Shown: positions 8,063 through 17,025 of the stretch, one piece after another | Numbering within the stretch: the stretch's first letter is position 1 | Layout of the letters: each line of letters begins with the position of its first letter | Assembly: GCF_000429085.1 (NCBI RefSeq) | Contig: NZ_AUBE01000022.1 | Coordinates: 1-64,000 of the forward strand | Direction: 5' to 3' | Source of the DNA: Streptomyces flavidovirens DSM 40150 | Lineage (GTDB): Bacteria > Actinomycetota > Actinomycetes > Streptomycetales > Streptomycetaceae | Length of the DNA stretch: 64,000 nt | Position numbers and translations under genes: made by a program | The notes under the pieces: generated by a model | Told to the model about the DNA's origin: nothing | Databases searched by the model: none | What the model saw: the letters and a program-made list of their open reading frames with translations, nothing else

Positions 8063-9400
8063 GTGGCGCGTATCGGTGACAGCGGTGACCTGCTGAAGTG
8101 CACGTTCTGCGGGAAGAGCCAGAAGCAGGTCGGGAAACTAATCGCGGGCCCCGGCGGGATCTGCATCTGCGACGAATGTGTGGGCCTGTGCAACGAACTC
8201 ATCACGGAGGAAGCGGACGGTCCCGGCGGGGGCGGGCCCAAGGAGCTGCCGACGCCGCGGGAGATCCACGCCTTCCTCGACCAGTACGTCGTCGGGCAGG
8301 ACGGCGCCAAGAAGGCGCTCGCGGTCGCGGTCCACAACCACTACAAGCGCGTCGGCGCTGCCGCGGCGGCCGGCGGACGCGGCGGGCAGGGCAGGCAGGG
8401 CGGCGGACCGGGCGGGCAGGGCGGACAGGAGGCGGTCGAGCTGGGCAAGTCCAACGTCCTATTGCTCGGCCCCACCGGATGCGGCAAGACGTACCTCGTC
8501 CAGACCCTCGCCCGGATGCTCGACGTCCCGTTCGCGACCGCCGACGCGACGGCACTGACGGAGGCCGGGTACGTCGGCGAGGACGTCGAGAACATCCTGC
8601 TCAAGCTGATCCAGGCCGCCGACTTCGACGTGAGGAAGGCCGAGACCGGAATCGTCTACATCGACGAGATCGACAAGATCGCCCGGAAGAGCGAGAACCC
8701 GTCGATCACGCGCGACGTCAGCGGCGAGGGCGTACAGCAGGCACTCCTGAAGATCCTCGAAGGCACGACCGCGAGCGTGCCGCCTCAGGGCGGCCGCAAG
8801 CACCCGCAGCAGGAGTTCGTCCCCTTCGACACGAGCAACGTGCTCTTCATCGTCGGCGGGGCCTTCGCCGGTCTGGAGCGGATCATCGAGCAGCGGGCCG
8901 GCGCGCGGGGCATCGGGTTCGGCGCGGCGGTCGCGGCCGCCGATGAGGACCGGGAGGAACAGGACTCCTTCGCCCGGGTCACGCCTCAGGACCTGCTGAA
9001 GTTCGGTTTGATCCCGGAGATCGTCGGCCGGCTCCCGGTCATGACGGCCGTGCGGCCGCTCGGCCGGGCCTCGTTGGTACGGATCCTCACCGAGCCGCGC
9101 AACGCGCTGATCCAGCAGTACCAGCGGCTGTTCGAAATGGACGGCGTGGAGCTGGAGTTCACCGAGGACGCCCTCGGCGCGATCGCCGACCAGGCGCTGC
9201 TGCGCCGTACCGGCGCCCGGGCGGCGCGCACGATCCTCGAAGAGCTCCTGCTCAATGTGATGTACGAGGTGCCGAGCCGGGACGACGTGGCCCGCGTCGT
9301 CGTCGACCGCGAGACCGTGCTGGGAAACGTCGCCCCGGCACTGGTACCGCACGCGCGGCCCGGCCGCGAACCGGACAGGGACCAGGGCCGGGGCGGGTGA
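8063..9400 (+). CDS. clpX: ClpX paralog, AAA+ unfoldase of Clp protease
   Basis: A 445-residue ClpX. It has the N-terminal zinc domain (Cys13, Cys16, Cys35, Cys38), Walker A GPTGCGKT (136-143), pore loop GYVGED (169-174), Walker B IVYIDEID, the RKH loop, sensor motifs and the IGF tripeptide (284-286) that docks on ClpP. A Gly/Gln-rich insert (about 99-123) lies between the zinc and AAA modules. It is not in the usual tig-clpP-clpX setting but divergent from a TetR-type gene, so it is probably a second, inducible ClpX rather than the housekeeping copy. GTG start with a short leader. Confidence 0.85.
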   Translation: MARIGDSGDLLKCTFCGKSQKQVGKLIAGPGGICICDECVGLCNELITEEADGPGGGGPKELPTPREIHAFLDQYVVGQDGAKKALAVAVHNHYKRVGAAAAAGGRGGQGRQGGGPGGQGGQEAVELGKSNVLLLGPTGCGKTYLVQTLARMLDVPFATADATALTEAGYVGEDVENILLKLIQAADFDVRKAETGIVYIDEIDKIARKSENPSITRDVSGEGVQQALLKILEGTTASVPPQGGRKHPQQEFVPFDTSNVLFIVGGAFAGLERIIEQRAGARGIGFGAAVAAADEDREEQDSFARVTPQDLLKFGLIPEIVGRLPVMTAVRPLGRASLVRILTEPRNALIQQYQRLFEMDGVELEFTEDALGAIADQALLRRTGARAARTILEELLLNVMYEVPSRDDVARVVVDRETVLGNVAPALVPHARPGREPDRDQGRGG

Positions 9401-9445
9401 GTCGGCGGGGCTGTGCCCTTCAGGCTTGCCGCCCGCGCGGGTCCT

Positions 9446-9475
9446 TGCTCCTGCTCCTGCTCCTGCTCCTGCTCC
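9446..9475. repeat. TGCTCC hexamer, five tandem copies
   Basis: Five perfect tandem copies of TGCTCC in the spacer between the clpX paralog and the VOC gene. No gene covers them. Probably a slippage-prone microsatellite. Confidence 0.8.
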
Positions 9476-9601
9476 ATGAGGATGAAACCGGGCCCCTTGC
9501 GCTGCGATGGCTGACGCCTGCACGGAGGCGATCGGCAAGGGTGGCAGGTGCTCCGTCGGCCACCCCCGCGGGAAACCTCCAGAGAGGCAGGGCGTACCAC
9601 C

Positions 9602-10381
9602 ATGCTCAGCACCGACTTCGTCACCGGGTCCCCCAACTGGCTGGACCTCGGCAGTCCCGACACGGCGGCCGCCGCCGCCTTCTACGGCAGTGTCTTCGAC
9701 TGGGACTTCCTGTCGGCAGGCCCCGAGGCGGGCGGGTACGGCTTCTTCCAGCGGGACGGCAAGACGGTCGCCGCCCTGGGGCCGCTCACCGAGGAGGGGG
9801 CCAGTTCCGCCTGGACGGTGTACTTCCAGACGCCCGACGCGGATGCCACGGTGAAGGCGACCGAACAGAACGGCGGCGCCGTCCGCGTCGAGGCGTTCGA
9901 TGTCATGAACGCCGGCCGGATGGCCTGTCTCACCGACCCGGGCGGCGCGGAGTTCGCCGTATGGCAGCCGACCGCGGTCAAGGGGCTGGAGATGACCTCC
10001 GACGACAACTCCCTGTGCTGGGCCGAGCTGCACATCGGCGATTCGGCGGCCGCCCTGCGCTTCTACGGCTCGCTGTTCGGGTGGCGGTCACAGGAGATGG
10101 AGACGCCGGGCATGACGTACACCGTGCTTTCCACCGCCGAAGGCGACCAGCAGGACGCCTCGTTCGGCGGTGTCACTCCGCTCCGGAGCGCCTCGGAGGA
10201 GTCGCGCTGGATTCCGTACTTCGCGGTGCGGGACGTGGACGGGATCGCTGCCAAGGCGCAGGGGAACGGCGGATCGGTCGTCATGCCCGCCGCGGACATC
10301 CCCGACGTCGGCAGGATCGCCTGGCTCGCGGACTCCTTCGGCGCGACCTTCGCCGTCCTCAAGCCCGCGCCGCCGGCCTGA
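9602..10381 (+). CDS. VOC family protein, two glyoxalase-like domains
   Basis: A 259-residue protein built from two vicinal-oxygen-chelate modules (about 8-120 and 132-255). Each has the typical pattern of an FYGSVFDW or FYGSLFGW helix after a strand and a closing DPxGAxFAV- or DSFGATFAVL-type strand. It resembles the Cfp30B-like hydroxylase/glyoxalase proteins of actinobacteria. Metal-binding residues are not fully evident, so a catalytic role is uncertain. ATG 9602 follows a GAGAGGCAG site; upstream in-frame codons look non-coding. Confidence 0.85.
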   Translation: MLSTDFVTGSPNWLDLGSPDTAAAAAFYGSVFDWDFLSAGPEAGGYGFFQRDGKTVAALGPLTEEGASSAWTVYFQTPDADATVKATEQNGGAVRVEAFDVMNAGRMACLTDPGGAEFAVWQPTAVKGLEMTSDDNSLCWAELHIGDSAAALRFYGSLFGWRSQEMETPGMTYTVLSTAEGDQQDASFGGVTPLRSASEESRWIPYFAVRDVDGIAAKAQGNGGSVVMPAADIPDVGRIAWLADSFGATFAVLKPAPPA

Positions 10382-10433
10382 CCCGGCCTGACTCAGCCTG
10401 ACCCGGCCTGGCTCAGCCCGACCCGGCCTGGCG
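10377..10433. repeat. 20-bp tandem repeat, nearly three copies
   Basis: CCTGACCCGGCCTGACTCAG at 10377-10396 repeats at 10397-10416 with one change and again in part at 10417-10433. It begins at the last codons of the VOC gene and runs into the spacer. No function is apparent. Confidence 0.8.
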
Positions 10434-10503
10434 CCCGAAACGTGGGATCGCCGTGGGCCGGGCACCGGGCACGGCGCCGGCCGCGACCCGCCGCACGGAG
10501 AAC

Positions 10504-10548
10504 GGGGTGCCCGGTCCCGGCGGTCGTTTCCGCGGGACCGGGCACCCC
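10504..10548. terminator. Rho-independent-type hairpin downstream of cold shock gene
   Basis: Perfect 16-bp inverted repeat (10504-10519 with 10533-10548, arm GGGGTGCCCGGTCCCG) with a 13-nt loop. It lies 9 bp beyond the stop of the minus-strand csp gene and downstream of the plus-strand VOC gene, so it can serve both. No long T run, as is usual in Streptomyces. Confidence 0.8.
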
Positions 10549-10557
10549 GAGGGTGCG

Positions 10558-10761
10558 CTACCTGACGCTGACGTTCTCCGCCTGCGGCCCCTTGGGTCCC
10601 TGCGTGACGTCGAATTCCACCTTGTCGCCCTCCTGGAGCTCCTTGAAGCCCGTGGACTGGATGGCGGAGAAGTGGACGAACACGTCAGGGCCGCCCCCGT
10701 CCTGCTCGATGAACCCGAAGCCCTTGTCCGCGTTGAACCACTTCACAGTGCCTGTTGCCAT
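10558..10761 (-). CDS. Cold shock protein, CspA family
   Basis: A 67-residue OB-fold protein with both RNA-binding motifs, KGFGFI (RNP1, about 13-18) and VFVHF (RNP2, about 27-31), and the usual MATGTVKWFN start. Members bind single-stranded RNA or DNA and act as RNA chaperones. The length is exactly typical. The long region upstream (about 220 bp to the next gene) is compatible with the structured leader common in csp mRNAs, though no specific fold was established. Confidence 0.95.
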   Translation of the reverse strand: MATGTVKWFNADKGFGFIEQDGGGPDVFVHFSAIQSTGFKELQEGDKVEFDVTQGPKGPQAENVSVR

Positions 10762-10980
10762 CAGTTCGTTCCTTTGTTCCGTTGTTCCGTGCCACGGCCC
10801 GGCCATCGCCGCGCCGGCCGCAGTCATGTCGCAACTGCGGCTCCTGCACCTTGCCATCCCGACCCGGCTTCCCAATCGTCCTGTTTTCCGTGTCGGTGGA
10901 ACTCCGCCCGACTCGCCGGGCGGCCCGGCGAAAATCAGACGGTCGCGTCGTCCCGGACGCCGCTCCCTCGCACCGCGCAC

Positions 10981-12450
10981 TCAGCCGCGGTACGTCTCCA
11001 GGAGCCGCAGCCACACCTCGCTGATCGTCGGGTACGCCGGGACCGCGTGCCACAGGCGGGGGATCGGGACCTCGCCCGCCACCGCCACCGTCGCCGAGTG
11101 CAGCAGTTCGGCGACGCCCGGGCCGACGAAGGTGGCGCCGAGTACGGTCTCGCGGTCCAGGTCCACGACCATGCGGGCGCGGCCCCGGTAGCCGTCGGCG
11201 TACAGGCCGGAACCCGAGACCGACGCCATGTCGTAGTCGACCGCCCGCACCCGGTGCCCCGCCGCCTCGGCCTGCGCGAGGGTGAGGCCGACCGCCGCCG
11301 CCTCGGGGTCGGTGAAGACCACCTGGGGCACGGCGGCGTGGTCGGCGGTGGCGGAGTGGACGCCCCAGCGGGCGGTGTCCAGGGGCTCGCCCTGGGCCCT
11401 CGCGGCGATGGCGGCGCCCGCGACGCGTGCCTGGTACTTGCCCTCGTGGGTCATCAGCGCCCGGTGGTTGACGTCGCCCACGGCGTACAGCCAGTCGTTG
11501 CCCTCGACGCGGCAGGTTTCGTCGACCTTCAGCCAGGAGCCGGGCTTCAGGCCGACCGTGTCGAGGCCGATGTCGTCGGTGCGCGGGGCGCGGCCGGTGG
11601 CGAAGAGGATCTCGTCGGCCTCGATGCGTTCCCCGCCTTCGAGGACGACGGTGACCGGGCCGCTGCCGCCCTCGCGTCGCTCCACAGCGGCGACGGAGAT
11701 TCCGGTGCGTACGGTGGCACCGGCTTCCGTGAGGGCCTCGGCGACCAGCTCGCCCGCGAAGGGCTCCATCTTGGCCAGCAGGCCCTGTCCGCGTACGAGC
11801 ACGGTGACCCGTGAGCCGAGTGCCTGCCAGGCCGTGGCCATCTCCACGGCGACCACTCCCCCACCGACGACCACGAGCCGGCCGGGCACCTTTCCGGAGC
11901 TGGTCGCCTCACGGCTGGTCCAGGGGTTCGCCCCGGCCGCCCCCGGCAGGTCGGGCACGACGGCGCGGCTGCCGGTGCACACCGCCACCGCGTGCCGCGC
12001 CGTGAGGGTGTACGGCTCGCCCGACGGGGCCTCGACGGCGACCGTTCTGGGGCCCGCGAGCCGGCCCCTGCCCCGGTGGATGTCCACTCCGATGGACTCC
12101 AGCCAGCTCACCTGGCCGTCGTCCTTCCAGTTCGACGCGTAGTAGTCGCGGTGCGCGAACACCTCGGCCACGTCCAGCGGGCCCCGCACCGACTCGCGCA
12201 GTCCCGGCACGCGGCGCGCGTCGGCGCGGGCTGTCACCGGGCGCAGCAGCGCCTTGCTCGGCATGCAGGCCCAGTAGGAACACTCGCCGCCGATCAGTTC
12301 GTTCTCCACCACCGCCGCCGTCAGTCCGGCCGCGCGGGCCCGGTCCGCCACGTTCTCGCCGACCGGCCCGGCCCCGACCACTACAACGTCGTACTCCGCC
12401 GCCGCGTCCGCCGTGTCTGCCGTGTCTGCCGTGTCCACTGCATTCGTCAT
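10981..12450 (-). CDS. FAD-dependent pyridine nucleotide-disulfide oxidoreductase
   Basis: A 489-residue flavoprotein of the lipoamide dehydrogenase/mercuric reductase family. It has the FAD GxGxxG (VVGAGPVGENVA, from about 24), the redox-active pair Cys57 and Cys62 in GGECSYWACMPSK, the NAD(P) Rossmann motif VVVGGGVVAVEMA and a C-terminal dimerisation domain with HAVPAYPTISE (the His-Glu pair). Substrate is not given by sequence. Because a thioredoxin gene starts 116 bp away on the other strand, a disulfide-redox role is plausible. Residues 6-15 are an Asp-Thr-Ala repeat from a tandem 9-bp unit, so the exact N-terminus is uncertain; ATG 12450 is chosen. Confidence 0.85.
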   Translation of the reverse strand: MTNAVDTADTADTADAAAEYDVVVVGAGPVGENVADRARAAGLTAAVVENELIGGECSYWACMPSKALLRPVTARADARRVPGLRESVRGPLDVAEVFAHRDYYASNWKDDGQVSWLESIGVDIHRGRGRLAGPRTVAVEAPSGEPYTLTARHAVAVCTGSRAVVPDLPGAAGANPWTSREATSSGKVPGRLVVVGGGVVAVEMATAWQALGSRVTVLVRGQGLLAKMEPFAGELVAEALTEAGATVRTGISVAAVERREGGSGPVTVVLEGGERIEADEILFATGRAPRTDDIGLDTVGLKPGSWLKVDETCRVEGNDWLYAVGDVNHRALMTHEGKYQARVAGAAIAARAQGEPLDTARWGVHSATADHAAVPQVVFTDPEAAAVGLTLAQAEAAGHRVRAVDYDMASVSGSGLYADGYRGRARMVVDLDRETVLGATFVGPGVAELLHSATVAVAGEVPIPRLWHAVPAYPTISEVWLRLLETYRG

Positions 12451-12566
12451 ACGGGCAGTCTGGTCGGGGGTGTGCGCCGTGGCCAGCCGGGCAGGCGGAA
12501 TATCGCGAGCCCGCATGCCGTTGTGCGGGACGGCTTCGCCCGTTATGCCAGGAAGAGGAGCACACC

Positions 12567-12980
12567 ATGTCCACCGTCGAGCTCACCAAGGAAAATTTCG
12601 ATCAGGTCGTGTCCGACAACGACTTCATCGTGATTGATTTTTGGGCTTCCTGGTGCGGTCCCTGCCGGCAGTTCGCACCCGTCTTCGAGAGCGCGTCCGA
12701 ACGTCACGACGATCTGGTCTTCGCCAAGGTCGACACCGAGGCTCAGCAGGAGCTGGCCGCCGCCTTCGAGATCCGCTCGATTCCGACGCTGATGATCGTG
12801 CGCGAGAACGTGGCGGTGTTCGCCCAGCCCGGCGCGCTGCCCGAGGCGGCGCTGGAGGATGTCATCGGGCAGGCCCGTCAGCTCGACATGGACGAGGTCC
12901 GCAGGTCCGTCGAGGAGGCGAAGGCCGCTCAGGGCACACAGGACACGCAGGGCACGCAGGACGCGCGGGAAGCGGGTTAG
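12567..12980 (+). CDS. Thioredoxin
   Basis: A 137-residue thioredoxin with the active site WCGPC (Cys30, Cys33), the buried Asp region (VIDFW) and the cis-Pro in RSIPTLMIV. The fold ends near 110 and is followed by a helical extension and a Gly-Thr-Gln-Asp repeat tail made by an imperfect 9-bp tandem repeat. It is probably a cytoplasmic disulfide reductase; there is no signal peptide. ATG 12567 follows a good AGGAAGAGGAG site. It is divergent from the flavoprotein disulfide oxidoreductase. Confidence 0.93.
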   Translation: MSTVELTKENFDQVVSDNDFIVIDFWASWCGPCRQFAPVFESASERHDDLVFAKVDTEAQQELAAAFEIRSIPTLMIVRENVAVFAQPGALPEAALEDVIGQARQLDMDEVRRSVEEAKAAQGTQDTQGTQDAREAG

Positions 12981-13008
12981 GCGGAGCAGCAGGCAGAGCG
13001 GGGAGCGA

Positions 13009-13042
13009 GGGCCCGGCGGCCGTGTGCGGTGCGGCCGGGCCC
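13009..13042. terminator. Hairpin terminator after thioredoxin gene
   Basis: GGGCCCGGC (13009-13017) pairs with GCCGGGCCC (13034-13042), followed by TTT. It sits between the convergent thioredoxin and aldehyde dehydrogenase genes. Confidence 0.7.
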
Positions 13043-13065
13043 TTTCGCGTACCCGCGGCGTGTTT

Positions 13066-14517
13066 CTAGAAGGGGTGACCCGCCGGTTCGCGGCGTACCG
13101 TCGTCCAGCGCGTTTCGGTGAAGGCCTCCAGGTTCGCCTCGCCGCCGAAGCGCGCACCCGTGCCGGAGGCCGCGACTCCGCCGAAGGGCGCGACCGCCTC
13201 GTCGTTCACCGTCTGGTCGTTGATGTGGACGATGCCGGTGGGGATACGGTCCGCGAGCTGCACTCCGAGTGCGGTGTCGCGGGTGACGATGCCCAGGGAG
13301 AGACCGTACGGGCTCGCCGAGGCCAGGGCCACGGCCTCCTCCAGGGTGGTGAAGGAACGGACCGGCGCGACCGGGCCGAACACCTCCTCGGCGTACGCCG
13401 GAGTGTCGTCGTCGACGCCCGCGAGCACGGTCGGCCGGTAGAAGAGGCCGCGGTGCGTGCCGCCCGCCGCGAGCTTCGCGCCGCTCGCCGTGCTGGCCTC
13501 CACCAGGCCGTGGATCTTGGCCAGTTGGGAAGCGTCGATGATCGGACCGAGTTGCACCTGCTCGCGGTGCGGGTCGCCGACGGCCAGGGATTCGGCCTTG
13601 GCGGCGAGCCGTTCGACGTACTCGTCGTAGAGCGAGGCGTGCACGAGGTGACGGCCCGTGGTCATGCAGATCTGGCCCTGGTGGAAGAAGGATCCCCAGG
13701 ACGCCTGGGCGACGGCGCCTTCGAGGTCGGCGTCCTCCAGCACGACGAGGGCGGAGTTGCCGCCCAGTTCGAGGTGGGCGCGCTTCAGCGCGCGCCCCGC
13801 GGCCTCGCCCACCGCGCGGCCGGCCGCCGTGGAACCCGTGAAGGAGACGACCGGGACGGCCGGGTCGCGGACGAGCGCCTGCCCGGCTTCCGGGCCGCCC
13901 GGCAGGACGTGCAGCAGCCCCTCCGGCAGTCCCGCCTCGGCGAATACGGCGGCCAGTGCGAGGCCGCCGCAGACCGCGGTACGGGGGTCGGGCTTCAGCA
14001 CGACGCCGTTGCCGAGCGCGAGAGCGGGGGCGACCGAGCGTATGGACAGGATCAGCGGGGCGTTGAACGGTGCGATGACGCCGACCACCCCGGCCGGCAC
14101 CCGCCGCGTGTACGAGAGCCGTGGCGCTTCGCTGGGCAGCACCTGTCCCTCGGGGCGGGAAGCGAGCGCGGCGGCCTCGTAGCACTCCTGGGCGGCGACG
14201 TGCAGCTCGAAGTCGGCCTTGCCGGGTATGGACCCCGATTCCCGTACGAGCCATTCCCGCAGCTCGTCGGCGTGCGTGGCGAACAGGTCACCGGCACGGC
14301 GGAGCACAGCGGCCCGCACGAAGTGGGGTGTGCAAGCCCATGCCGCCTGCACGGCCCCGGCCGTCCGCGCGGCCGTGCCGACGTCGTCCGCGGTGGCGAG
14401 CGTGACGCGGCCGAGCGTTTCCCCCGTAGCCGGCTCGACGACGTCCGACTCACCGCCCGTGAGCCGGACGGGCTGCCAGGTCTTGGGGTCGAGCAGGGGC
14501 ATGTCGAGCAGGGGCAT
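13066..14517 (-). CDS. Aldehyde dehydrogenase, benzaldehyde/vanillin dehydrogenase type
   Basis: A 483-residue NAD(P)-dependent aldehyde dehydrogenase. The general base Glu250 lies in ELGGN, the catalytic Cys284 in GQICMTTGR, and the cofactor loop is FTGSTAAGR. Sequence style and context fit the aromatic-aldehyde branch: it could oxidise 4-hydroxybenzaldehyde or vanillin to the acid used by the neighbouring pobA. It is the last gene of a three-gene operon, 13 bp after pobA. The start is duplicated (MPLLDMPLLD), so 14517 and 14502 are both possible initiation codons. The specific substrate is inference. Confidence 0.85.
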   Translation of the reverse strand: MPLLDMPLLDPKTWQPVRLTGGESDVVEPATGETLGRVTLATADDVGTAARTAGAVQAAWACTPHFVRAAVLRRAGDLFATHADELREWLVRESGSIPGKADFELHVAAQECYEAAALASRPEGQVLPSEAPRLSYTRRVPAGVVGVIAPFNAPLILSIRSVAPALALGNGVVLKPDPRTAVCGGLALAAVFAEAGLPEGLLHVLPGGPEAGQALVRDPAVPVVSFTGSTAAGRAVGEAAGRALKRAHLELGGNSALVVLEDADLEGAVAQASWGSFFHQGQICMTTGRHLVHASLYDEYVERLAAKAESLAVGDPHREQVQLGPIIDASQLAKIHGLVEASTASGAKLAAGGTHRGLFYRPTVLAGVDDDTPAYAEEVFGPVAPVRSFTTLEEAVALASASPYGLSLGIVTRDTALGVQLADRIPTGIVHINDQTVNDEAVAPFGGVAASGTGARFGGEANLEAFTETRWTTVRREPAGHPF

Positions 14518-14530
14518 GCGGATGCTCCAG

Positions 14531-15703
14531 TCAGAGAGGAAGTCCCGTGTAGTTCGCGGCCAGTTCCGCGGCGGCGGGCCGGGAGGCAGCGAGGCGGTGC
14601 AGCCTTGCGAGATGCACTCGACTGTCGAACGCGCTCTCGCTTGGTTGACTGTGCAACATCGTAGTCATGTCGTACGAGAAACGGGTGGCTTGCCACACAC
14701 GCCGCAGACACAAGTCCGAATAGGAGTCGAGGAGTTCGCCGGAACCGGTGCGGTGGTGGTGCTCGAAGGCGCGGGCGAGGATACGTACGTCCGACACCGC
14801 CAGGTTGAGCCCCTTGGCCCCGGTGGGCGGCACGATGTGCGCCGCGTCCCCAGCCAGGAAGACGCGACCGTAGCGCATCGGCTCGGTGACGTAACTGCGC
14901 ATCGGGGTAACCGATTTCGAGGTGACCGGACCGCGCGCCAGGCTCCAGTCGCCGTCGACCGCGAAGCGCCGGTCGAGTTCGTCCCAGATCCGGTCGTCGG
15001 ACCAGTCGGCGGGGTCGGTGCCGTTGGGGGCCTGGAGGTAGAGGCGCGAGACGGTGGGCGAGCGCATGCTGTGCAGCGCGAAGCCGCCCTCGCCGCGCGC
15101 GTAGATCAACTCGTCGCAGGACGGCGGGACATCGGCGAGGATGCCCAGCCAGGAGTAGGGGTACGTGCGCTCGTACGTACGCCGGACCTCGTCCGGGACC
15201 GCGGCGCGCGTGATGCCGTGGAAGCCGTCGCAGCCGACGACGTAGTCGCAGTCGAGGGTCTGTTCGCGGCCTTCGTGGGTGAAGCGGACGACGGGGTGGT
15301 CGGACTCCGGCTTCTCGACGGCGAGCGCCTGCGCCTCGAAGAGGAGGGGCGGGCCTTGGGCGAGCTGGAGTGCGACGAGGTCCTTGACGACCTCGGTCTG
15401 GGCGTACACCGTCACCGACCGGCCGTCGGCCAGCTCGGGGAAGCCGATGCGGTGGCTCTGCCGGTCGAAGCGCAGCTCGATGCCGTGGTGCACGAGCCCT
15501 TCGGCGTCCATGCGGTCGCCGGCGCCGCAGGCGCGCAGCGCGTCGACCGTGCCCTGTTCGAGGATTCCGGCGCGCTGGCGCTGTTCGACGTACGCGCGGG
15601 TCCTGTTCTCCAGGACGACGCAGTCGATGCCCGCGTGGTGCAGCAGCCGGGCGAGGAGGAGACCGGCGGGGCCCGCTCCGATGATTCCCACAGTGGTGCG
15701 CAT
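14531..15703 (-). CDS. pobA: 4-Hydroxybenzoate 3-monooxygenase
   Basis: A 390-residue flavin monooxygenase, close to the usual 394 of PobA. It has the FAD motif GIIGAGPAGLLLARLL at the N-terminus, the DG motif in VGCDGFHG and the GDAAHIVPPTGAKGLN motif near 285, all characteristic of p-hydroxybenzoate hydroxylase. It converts 4-hydroxybenzoate to protocatechuate with NAD(P)H and O2. ATG 15703 lies only 4 bp after the thiolase stop, so the genes are surely co-transcribed. Protocatechuate ring-cleavage genes are not in this window. Confidence 0.92.
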   Translation of the reverse strand: MRTTVGIIGAGPAGLLLARLLHHAGIDCVVLENRTRAYVEQRQRAGILEQGTVDALRACGAGDRMDAEGLVHHGIELRFDRQSHRIGFPELADGRSVTVYAQTEVVKDLVALQLAQGPPLLFEAQALAVEKPESDHPVVRFTHEGREQTLDCDYVVGCDGFHGITRAAVPDEVRRTYERTYPYSWLGILADVPPSCDELIYARGEGGFALHSMRSPTVSRLYLQAPNGTDPADWSDDRIWDELDRRFAVDGDWSLARGPVTSKSVTPMRSYVTEPMRYGRVFLAGDAAHIVPPTGAKGLNLAVSDVRILARAFEHHHRTGSGELLDSYSDLCLRRVWQATRFSYDMTTMLHSQPSESAFDSRVHLARLHRLAASRPAAAELAANYTGLPL

Positions 15704-15707
15704 CCGG

Positions 15708-16892
15708 TCAGCGCTCCAGTACGAGTGCGAGGCCCTGGCCGACACCGATGCACAGCGCGGCCAGGCCCGTGCCCGAGCCGGCGGCGGCGAGCTGGTGGGC
15801 GACGGATCCGGCGAGGCGGGCGCCGGAGGCACCGAGCGGGTGGCCGATGGCGATGGCGCCGCCGCGCGGGTTGACGACGGCGGGGTCGAGGTCCGGCCAT
15901 TCGGCGAGGCAGCCGAGCGACTGGGCGGCGAACGCCTCGTTCAGTTCGAAGGTGGTGAGGTCGGCGAAGGACCTGCCGGCCTTGGCGAGCGCACGCTGGA
16001 CCGCCTCGACCGGGCCGAGGCCGAAGAGCTGCGGTTCGATGCCGGTGACGGCGGAGGTGCGGATACGGGCGAGCGGCTCGCGGCCGGTGGCGCGCAGGCC
16101 CTCCTCGTCGACGATCAGGAGTGCGGCGGCGCCGTCGTTGAGCGGCGAGGCGTTGCCCGCCGTGACACTGCCGGTCGTGCGGAAGACGGGCTTCAGCTTG
16201 GCGAGGGCCGCCATGGTGGAACCCTCGCGGATGCACTCGTCACGGGTCAGGTCCACGCCGTCGTACGGGACGACCTCGTCGGCATACAGGCCGTCCGACC
16301 ACGCCTTCGCTGCTTTCTGGTGGCTGGCGAGGGCGAAGGCGTCCTGCTGCTCACGGGTGATGCCGTGCTTGTCCGCGATGAGCTCCGCGCCCTCGCCGAG
16401 CGGTACGGTCCACTCGTCGGGCATCCGCGGGTTGGTCATGCGCCAGCCGAGCGTGGTCGAGTGCAGCTCCTGGTGCCCGGCGGGGAAGGCACGCTCGGGC
16501 TTCTGGAGCACCCAGGGGGCGCGGGACATGGATTCCACGCCGCCGGCGATGGCGACGGAGGCGTCCCCGAGGGCGACGGCGCGGGCCGCCTGGATGACGG
16601 CCTCCAGGCCTGAACCGCACAGGCGGTTGACGGTGACGCCGGGGACGGAGACGGGGAGCCCGGCGAGCAGCACGGCCATGCGGGCGACGTCCCTGTTGTC
16701 CTCGCCGGCGCCGTTGGCGTCGCCGAAGTAGACGTCGTCGATCCTGGCCGGGTCGAGGCCGGGGGCGCGGGCGACGAGCGACTTGACGACGTGGGCGGCG
16801 AGGTCGTCCGGGCGTACGGAGGAGAGGGCACCTCCGAACTTGCCGATCGGGGTGCGGACGGCGTCGACGATGTAGACGTCGCGGATGCTCAT
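15708..16892 (-). CDS. pcaF: Acetyl-CoA acyltransferase, beta-ketoadipyl-CoA thiolase type
   Basis: A 394-residue thiolase with the full catalytic set: Cys92 in NRLCGSG, His351 in GHPLGASG and Cys381 in CIGVGQG. In this aromatic-catabolic operon with pobA the natural role is the last step of the beta-ketoadipate pathway, cleaving 3-oxoadipyl-CoA to succinyl-CoA and acetyl-CoA. That is inference from context, since thiolases are hard to tell apart by motif. It is the first gene of the operon and faces the IclR regulator across a 213-bp promoter region. Confidence 0.8.
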   Translation of the reverse strand: MSIRDVYIVDAVRTPIGKFGGALSSVRPDDLAAHVVKSLVARAPGLDPARIDDVYFGDANGAGEDNRDVARMAVLLAGLPVSVPGVTVNRLCGSGLEAVIQAARAVALGDASVAIAGGVESMSRAPWVLQKPERAFPAGHQELHSTTLGWRMTNPRMPDEWTVPLGEGAELIADKHGITREQQDAFALASHQKAAKAWSDGLYADEVVPYDGVDLTRDECIREGSTMAALAKLKPVFRTTGSVTAGNASPLNDGAAALLIVDEEGLRATGREPLARIRTSAVTGIEPQLFGLGPVEAVQRALAKAGRSFADLTTFELNEAFAAQSLGCLAEWPDLDPAVVNPRGGAIAIGHPLGASGARLAGSVAHQLAAAGSGTGLAALCIGVGQGLALVLER

Positions 16893-16973
16893 CGGGTCTC
16901 TCCCGGAGTCGTAGCGTGCGCGGGGTGCGGTGGGGCGGTGCGGCGGTGCGGTGCGCGGTGCTGGCTGGTGGCT

Positions 16974-17015
16974 GTTGCCTGGTCGTTGTTGCCTGGTCGT
17001 TGCTGCCTGGTCGGT
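16974..17015. repeat. 14-bp tandem repeat, three copies
   Basis: GTTGCCTGGTCGTT at 16974-16987 and 16988-17001, with a diverged third copy at 17002-17015, just upstream of the IclR-type operator. It may simply be slippage, or spaced protein-binding sites. Confidence 0.7.
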
Positions 17016-17025
17016 GTTCGCAGAA

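Noticed and set aside
12859..14664. 601-residue plus-strand frame
   Set aside because: Antisense to the aldehyde dehydrogenase gene and has no recognisable domain.
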